NCBI GenBank assembly: GCA_038231615.1
Contig: JBBRLA010000078.1
Coordinates: 1-19,487, forward strand
DNA from: JBBRLA01 sp038231615
GTDB lineage: Bacteria > Myxococcota_A > Polyangia > Palsa-1104 > JAEUJZ01
Reading direction: 5' to 3'
DNA length: 19,487 nt
The notes beneath the pieces are model-generated. The model saw only the letters and a program-made list of their open reading frames with translations. It was not told the origin of the DNA and did no database searches. Below, piece by piece: positions 15,486-19,487 of this stretch. A program made the position numbers and the translations under genes. Each line of letters opens with the position of its first letter. Position 1 is the first letter of the stretch.

Positions 15486-16796
15486 TCAAAAGGGGTCGGG
15501 GGCGTGGAGGAAACGGGTTAGCACGCGGACCATCAGTTCGGGGTCTCTGGCCCCGGCCATCTCCCGGGCGGAGTGCATGCTGAGCATGGGGTTGCCCACG
15601 TCCACCGTGCGCATGCCCAGGAGGGTGGCGGTGATCGGGCCGATGGTGCTGCCGCAGGGGAGGTCGGTGCGGTGGGCGTAGTGCTGCACCGGGACATCTT
15701 CCTGGCGGCACAAGTCCTCGAATAGGGCGGCGGTGCGGGCGCAGGTGGCGTAGCGTTGCTGGGCGTTCACCTTGACCACCGGGCCGCCGTTCAAGACCGG
15801 ACGATGGCGGGCCTCATGGCGGTCGGCGTAGTTGGGGTGGACCGCGTGGGCCATGTCCGCCGAGACGCAGAGCGAGCGGGCGATGGCGCGGTGGTACTCT
15901 TCCCGGCCGCCTGACCGGGACAGGACGATGCGCTCCAGCACCGAAGGCAGGAAGGACGACGCGGCGCCATAGGCGCTGTTGCTGCCGACCTCTTCGTGAT
16001 CGAAAAGGACGATCAAGGGGACCACGCCCTCCGGGCCGCTCTTCCCGGCGGCCCCGAGAAGCGAACAAAGGGCAGCGTGGCACATGGCCTGGTTGTCGAG
16101 GCGCGGCGCGAAGAGAAATTCACCATCCAGCCCGGCGCGGGTCGGGGGCACCACGTCGTGAAGCATCAACTCGGAGGACACGATGGCCTCGGTGGGGATG
16201 GAAAGTTCCCTGGCGCAGAGGGCGAGCAGGCCATTTTTCTGGTCCCGGTCCCTCAGGAGGCCGAGGACCGGGGCCAGGTGCTCCTGCTTGTTCAGCGAGA
16301 GGCCCCGATCGTTGACCTCGCGATCCAGGTGGATGGCGAGTTGCGGGATGCGCAGGAGCGGCCGATCGATGCGGCAAAGGACCCGGCGCAGGCCCCCTTC
16401 ACCGTCGCGGAAGACGATCCTGCCGGCCACCCCCAGGTCGCGATCGAGCCACGAGTTCAGCAGGGCCCCGCCGTACACCTCGACGCCCAGTTGGCGATAC
16501 CCTTCCTTGACGTACTCGGCGCGAGGTTTGAGGCGCAGGTTGGGGCTGTCGGTGTGGGCACCGATGATGCGGAACCCGGAAATGGCGCCGTCTCCTGCGG
16601 GGAGGACGAACGCCAGGATGGAGCTGTCCCCTCGGCGGACAAAGTGACCACCGGGCAAAAGGGCAGCGAAGGAGCCGCTCTCGGGGAGTTCGGCGAACCC
16701 GGCCTGGCCGAGACGGGACAGGGTGCTCTCCACCGCGTGGTAGGGGGTGGGCGAGGCGCTGATGAACTGGAGGAGGTCGTCAGAAATCGAAGTCAT
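15486..16796 (-). CDS. apeB: M18 family aminopeptidase
   Basis: This 436-aa cytoplasmic di-zinc aminopeptidase removes N-terminal residues from peptides, in family M18 often acidic or neutral ones. Length is normal for the family. All expected metal and catalytic motifs are present: GAHTDSPNLRLKP (His81, Asp83), YGGALLNSWLDRDL, DHEEVGSNS (266-274, with the base Glu and a metal-binding Glu), SADMAHAVHPNY (Asp314) and PMLSMHSAREM (His408). The ATG at 16796 is preferred because AGGA lies 6 bp upstream and the family starts here; an upstream GTG at 16838 adds 14 residues unlike the family. It is monocistronic and back-to-back with the tRNA. It is likely a housekeeping enzyme of peptide turnover. 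Confidence 0.95.
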   Translation of the reverse strand: MTSISDDLLQFISASPTPYHAVESTLSRLGQAGFAELPESGSFAALLPGGHFVRRGDSSILAFVLPAGDGAISGFRIIGAHTDSPNLRLKPRAEYVKEGYRQLGVEVYGGALLNSWLDRDLGVAGRIVFRDGEGGLRRVLCRIDRPLLRIPQLAIHLDREVNDRGLSLNKQEHLAPVLGLLRDRDQKNGLLALCARELSIPTEAIVSSELMLHDVVPPTRAGLDGEFLFAPRLDNQAMCHAALCSLLGAAGKSGPEGVVPLIVLFDHEEVGSNSAYGAASSFLPSVLERIVLSRSGGREEYHRAIARSLCVSADMAHAVHPNYADRHEARHRPVLNGGPVVKVNAQQRYATCARTAALFEDLCRQEDVPVQHYAHRTDLPCGSTIGPITATLLGMRTVDVGNPMLSMHSAREMAGARDPELMVRVLTRFLHAPDPF

Positions 16797-16873
16797 GGGC
16801 GGTCCTGCCGCAGCGTCATTGAACGAAAAACATAGCACGCAGGTCGCTCAGGGAGCAGGGGGAAAAAAAGGGA

Positions 16874-16901
16874 TTGACTTGGTTGTGCGGGTAGGTAGAC
16901 T
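16874..16901 (+). promoter_or_regulatory. Sigma70-type promoter of tRNA-Gly
   Basis: TTGACT (16874-16879), 16 nt, TAGACT (16896-16901), placed so that transcription starts about 5 nt before the mature tRNA end at 16913. The -35 matches five of six consensus bases and the -10 four of six. Confidence 0.6.
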
Positions 16902-16912
16902 GCTTGGCGTTC

Positions 16913-16984
16913 GCGGGAGTAACTCAGTGGTAGAGTGCCACCTTGCCAAGGTGGACGTCGCGAGTTCAAGTCTCGTCTCCCGCT
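16913..16984 (+). tRNA. tRNA-Gly (anticodon GCC)
   Basis: A full cloverleaf can be drawn: acceptor GCGGGAG (16913-16919) with CTCCCGC (16977-16983), D arm ACTC/GAGT, anticodon stem CCACC/GGTGG with loop TTGCCAA and anticodon GCC at 16945-16947, and T arm GCGAG-TTCAAGT-CTCGT (one G-U pair). The discriminator is T16984 and the 3' CCA is not encoded. It reads GGC and GGT glycine codons. Mobile-element remnants begin right after it, so its 3' end is the likely integration site. Confidence 0.96.
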
Positions 16985-17005
16985 CTTCGTAAGTCCGCAG
17001 AAATC

Positions 17006-17042
17006 GGCCAGTTAGGAGGAACCCGCTCGGGCTGGCTTTTTT
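17006..17042 (+). terminator. Intrinsic terminator after tRNA-Gly
   Basis: GGCCAG (17006-17011) pairs with CTGGCT (17032-17037, one G-U), with a nested CCCG/CGGG helix in the loop, followed by a run of six T (17037-17042, its first base shared with the stem). It lies 22 bp after the tRNA and 5 bp before the convergent recombinase stop. Confidence 0.6.
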
Positions 17043-17046
17043 CATT

Positions 17047-17664
17047 TCATGGGTTTCCCACCACTTTTCCCACCACTTGCGCTTGGGTCTGCTGGTGGGC
17101 CTCTTTTATCCCGGCGAGGGAAATCAGTTTTCCGAGTTCCCGCTGCATCTCCGCCCCACCTACAGTGGAGTACCTCTGAGTCATGGCAGCGGTGACGTGC
17201 CCACATACTGCACGGGTGACCACGTCTTTCATCTCCGCCGCCCGCGCCAGATCCTGAAAGGTCCGGCGCATCGCCCTGGGCGTGACGTGCTTCTTCAGGC
17301 CGAGCAGCCGCGAGACTTCCTTGAACGGCTTGTCCAGGCAACTCGGTGACCGATAGCCGCCCACCTCGCTGGGGAAGAGCAAGTCCGACTCATGCATCAC
17401 GCCGTCCGGCAACGTGTCCACATGCCAGCGAAGGATGTCGATCATATCGCCGGGCAGCGTCAGATACTGGTCGAGTCCGGTCTTGGTCGCCTGCATCACC
17501 TCCTGCCGCCGCGTGTGCGACTGTCGGATTAGCAGCACCCCTTCTTCTTTCCACAAGACGTCCGGCGTATCGCCACGACGACGGAGCGGCCGGAGGGAAC
17601 TGGGTCGAAGCCCCGTGGCAAAGCCCAGCGCCGTCATGGCGAAGTGCTGGGGGTATGGGGGCAA
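17047..17664 (-). pseudogene. Truncated tyrosine recombinase/integrase (catalytic domain only)
   Basis: The remaining 205 residues are the catalytic domain of a phage-type integrase. Visible residues: Arg I in FATGLRPSSLRPL, the beta-hairpin Lys in ATKTGLDQYLTLP, Arg II in TPRAMRRTF, His in VCGHVTAAM and the Tyr nucleophile in QRYSTV. The HxxR box has Arg in place of His, which I believe is shared by a subfamily found in myxobacteria. The N-terminal arm-binding and core-binding domains are missing: the frame meets a stop at 17671-17673, where IS21 sequence begins. The apparent start is a TTG without a ribosome-binding site. It ends 62 bp from the tRNA-Gly and points towards it, the usual arrangement of an island integrase. 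It is almost certainly non-functional. Confidence 0.85.
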
Positions 17665-18910
17665 ACCGGATCACTTCCGCGGCGTAGTGGCCCAGGTAAG
17701 GCCGCCTCCACCGGCACAGGCGTACCTGCGGCTGCAGACCCTACCTGGAGAGCAGGCGCAGGTCGATTGGGGGCACTTTGGGAAGCTGCGCGTGGGAAAC
17801 CGCCTGCATCACCTCAGCGCGTTTGTGATGGTGCTCAGCTACAGCCGCCAGGTATTTTTGCAGTTTTACCTGGGGCAGCACATGAGCCTGTTTTTGCTGG
17901 GTCATCAGCAGGCCTTCGATTTGTTCCAGGGGGTGCCGCGGGTGCTGCTGTACGACAACCTCAAGTCGGTGGTGCTGGAGCGACAGGGCGAGGCGATCCA
18001 CTTCAACCCGCAGTTGTTGCAGTTCGCGGCGCATCACCTGTTTGAGCCCAGGCCGGTGGCGGTGCGCAGGGGAAACCAGAAGGGACGGGTGGAGCGGGCC
18101 ATCCAGTATATCCGGCATGCTTTTTTTGCAGCGCGGGAGTTCAAGGACGTGACCGACCTCAATGCGCAGGCCCTGCATTTCTGCCTGGGTCTGTCCCAGG
18201 AGCGTAGGTTGCCCCAGGACAGGACCCAGACGGTCAAGGAGGCCTTTGAGCAGGAGCGACCGTTGCTGTTGCCCCTGCCCAAGGTGCCTTATCCGGTCGA
18301 GCAAACCACCTCGGCCAACGTGGGCAAGACGCCCTATGTTCGCTTTGACAAGAATGACTACACCGTGCCGCATGACCGGGTAGGCCGGACGTTGGAGGTG
18401 CGCGCCACGCTGACCAGCGTCCGCATCCTTTTGCAGGGCCAAGTGCTCGCCACCCATCCGCGGTGCTACGAGCAGGGCAAGCTCGTGGAAGACCCAAAGC
18501 ACATCGAAGCGCTGCTCAAACAGAAGCAAGATGCCAGCCTGCATCGGGGTATCGGCTATCTGCAAAGCCGCGTGCCCAGGAGCCAGGTATTTCTGCAACA
18601 GCTCGCCGAGCGCGGCGGGAACCTGGGCAGCGCCACGGCGGCTCTTTTGCGCCTGATGGCTCGTTACGACGCCCAGGAGATGGACGCCGCCTTGCAGGAG
18701 GCCCTTTTACACGGGACGATTCACGTCGGCGCCATCGCCCACCTGCTGGATCTGCGCTGGCAACAGCTGCACCGCCCCCCTCCGGTGGCCATGACCCTGC
18801 CCGATGACCCGCAGCTTGGTCACCTGTCAGTGACACCCCATCGTCTGTCCAGCTATGACGCCTTGACAAAGGAGACCCAGAATGAACCCGATCCCACCGA
18901 CCTGTTCTGA
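17665..18910 (+). pseudogene. istA: IS21-family transposase IstA, N-terminally truncated
   Basis: IstA-like sequence starts near 17665 and runs to the TGA at 18908: AQAYLRLQTLPGEQAQVDWG (first Asp at 17765), LLYDNLKSVVL (second Asp at 17954), and GNQKGRVERAIQYIR (Glu at 18092) form an intact DDE catalytic triad, followed by the PYVRFDKNDYTVPHDRVGR beta-barrel region. The N-terminal helix-turn-helix that binds the IS end is absent. The frame stays open upstream to 17414, but that part is antisense to the recombinase and not IstA. No start with a ribosome-binding site is visible at the junction (in-frame ATG at 17636 lies in recombinase DNA). The 3' end overlaps istB by 29 bp, normal for IS21. 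The remnant is about 410 aa, with perhaps 80-100 lost. Confidence 0.88.
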
Positions 18911-19487
18911 CCTTATTTTGCGCGCCCAGAAGCTGGGTATGTTGGGCTTTTGCATGCACCTGAATCAGGTCGGGTTGCAGCCCTGGATGCCAACGCTGCT
19001 CGACCTGGAAGAGCAGGCCCGCCGGCAACACAGCCTCGACCGCCGCATCCAGGGCGCCCACCTGGGGGCATACCGCTCCCTGGGCGACTTTGACTGGTCA
19101 TGGCCCAAAAAGCTCGATCGCGCTCAGGTCCAAGATTCCATGGGCCTGGGCTTTGTCAAGGAGCACGAGAACATTGTGCTTCTTGGCCCCAACGGCGTTG
19201 GCAAGACCATGATCGCCAAAAACGTCGCTTACCAGGGTTTGCTCAGCGGCATGACGGTGCTGTTTACTACCGCCAGTAGCATGCTCGCTGACCTGGTCCA
19301 GCGCGACAGCTCACGGGCCCTGCAACAACGGCTCCGGGTCTACCCCCAGCTGAGCGAAGCCGCCTTCGTGCCGCATGGAGACCACCCGAGCAACAAAGTG
19401 CGCAACCTTGGGGGGAGTGAACAGGGCCTCCTGGGGTACGTCCGAACAGAAGGGGTTATACTTGAGGCTATAGAGGCTGAGCAGCAC
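18882..19487 (+). pseudogene. istB: IS21-family helper ATPase IstB, 3' broken
   Basis: The ATG at 18882 has AAAGGAG 7 bp upstream and overlaps the end of istA. The product shows the IstB/DnaC-like AAA+ pattern: an N-terminal helical region (LDLEEQARRQHSLDRRI), ENIVLLGPNGVGKTMIAKNV with Walker A at residues 102-109, and GMTVLFTTASSMLADLVQRD then SSRALQQRLRVY. IstB normally continues with a Walker B of the form LLVIDEVGYL. Here the similarity stops at about base 19350 and the frame runs on to the window end as unrelated residues that are antisense to another ATPase gene. So IstB is cut before Walker B and cannot be active. IstB normally selects the target and stimulates IstA. Confidence 0.85.
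19311..19487 (-). pseudogene. Fragment of transposon-type AAA ATPase (ExeA/TniB-like N-terminus)
   Basis: On the minus strand, from the window edge, the frame reads SLYSLKYNPFCSDVPQEALF, then TPPKVAHFVARV and HEGGFAQL, the opening of ExeA/TniB-like AAA proteins that accompany some DDE transposases (pattern: GLKxNPF, EAL, PKVxxF, GGFAL before Walker A). The match ends near base 19350; the rest to the TGA at 19311 is antisense istB. Walker A is missing, so only about 45 residues survive. A GTG at the window edge may be near the real start. Assigned by motif memory, hence moderate confidence. Confidence 0.55.

Noticed and set aside
16747..17045. Small open frames on both strands across the tRNA
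   Set aside because: Their products are the well-known spurious translations of a tRNA gene (sense SVVECHLAKVDVASSS, antisense ETRLELATSTLARWH).

Overview
The window is GC-rich, gene-dense chromosomal DNA, most likely from a myxobacterium or a close relative (Myxococcota / former Deltaproteobacteria). The signs are two eukaryote-like Ser/Thr kinases with a membrane segment and PEGA-type or Pro/Ala-rich tails, a TPR/PEGA-like partner protein, several Cys-rich lipoproteins, a good sigma54-type promoter, and a tyrosine recombinase of the 'TPRAMRRTF' type. The taxonomic placement is inference from gene content.

Layout. 1-1202 (+): 3' part of a secreted protein with an HELVE motif and an Ig-like C-terminus, followed by an intrinsic terminator. 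1364-1945 (+): small Cys-rich lipoprotein. 2079-4883 (+): two-gene operon, a transmembrane Ser/Thr kinase and a TPR/PEGA-like membrane protein 3 bp downstream. 4890-5696 (-): lipoprotein with about 39 cysteines, convergent with that operon. 5819-7444 (+): fusion of a glycosyltransferase-like domain and a SAM methyltransferase. 7634-11957 (-): three-gene operon of exported proteins (c-haem DUF1549-like protein, secreted or lipoprotein partner, Tat-exported DUF1501-like protein) behind a sigma54-like promoter. 12344-15208 (+): large Ser/Thr kinase with four PEGA-like repeats behind a sigma70-like promoter. 15380-15445: pair of related hairpins between convergent genes. 15486-16796 (-): M18 aminopeptidase. 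16913-16984 (+): tRNA-Gly(GCC) with promoter and terminator.

Right of the tRNA the character changes abruptly. From 17047 to the window end there are only mobile-element pieces: an N-terminally truncated tyrosine recombinase facing the tRNA, an IS21 istA lacking its N-terminus, istB that stops being IstB-like at about 19350, and an opposing fragment of an ExeA/TniB-like transposon ATPase. This looks like the eroded edge of an island integrated at the tRNA-Gly 3' end and later cut up by insertions and deletions.

How the genes work together. The chromosomal part is dominated by cell-envelope signalling and secretion. Kinase 1 probably works with the TPR/PEGA protein beside it. Kinase 2 carries its own periplasmic PEGA array. 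The c-haem/DUF1501 operon is the strongest candidate for a little-described system: three co-transcribed exported proteins with a possible enhancer-dependent promoter. No CRISPR array, rRNA or complete prophage is visible.
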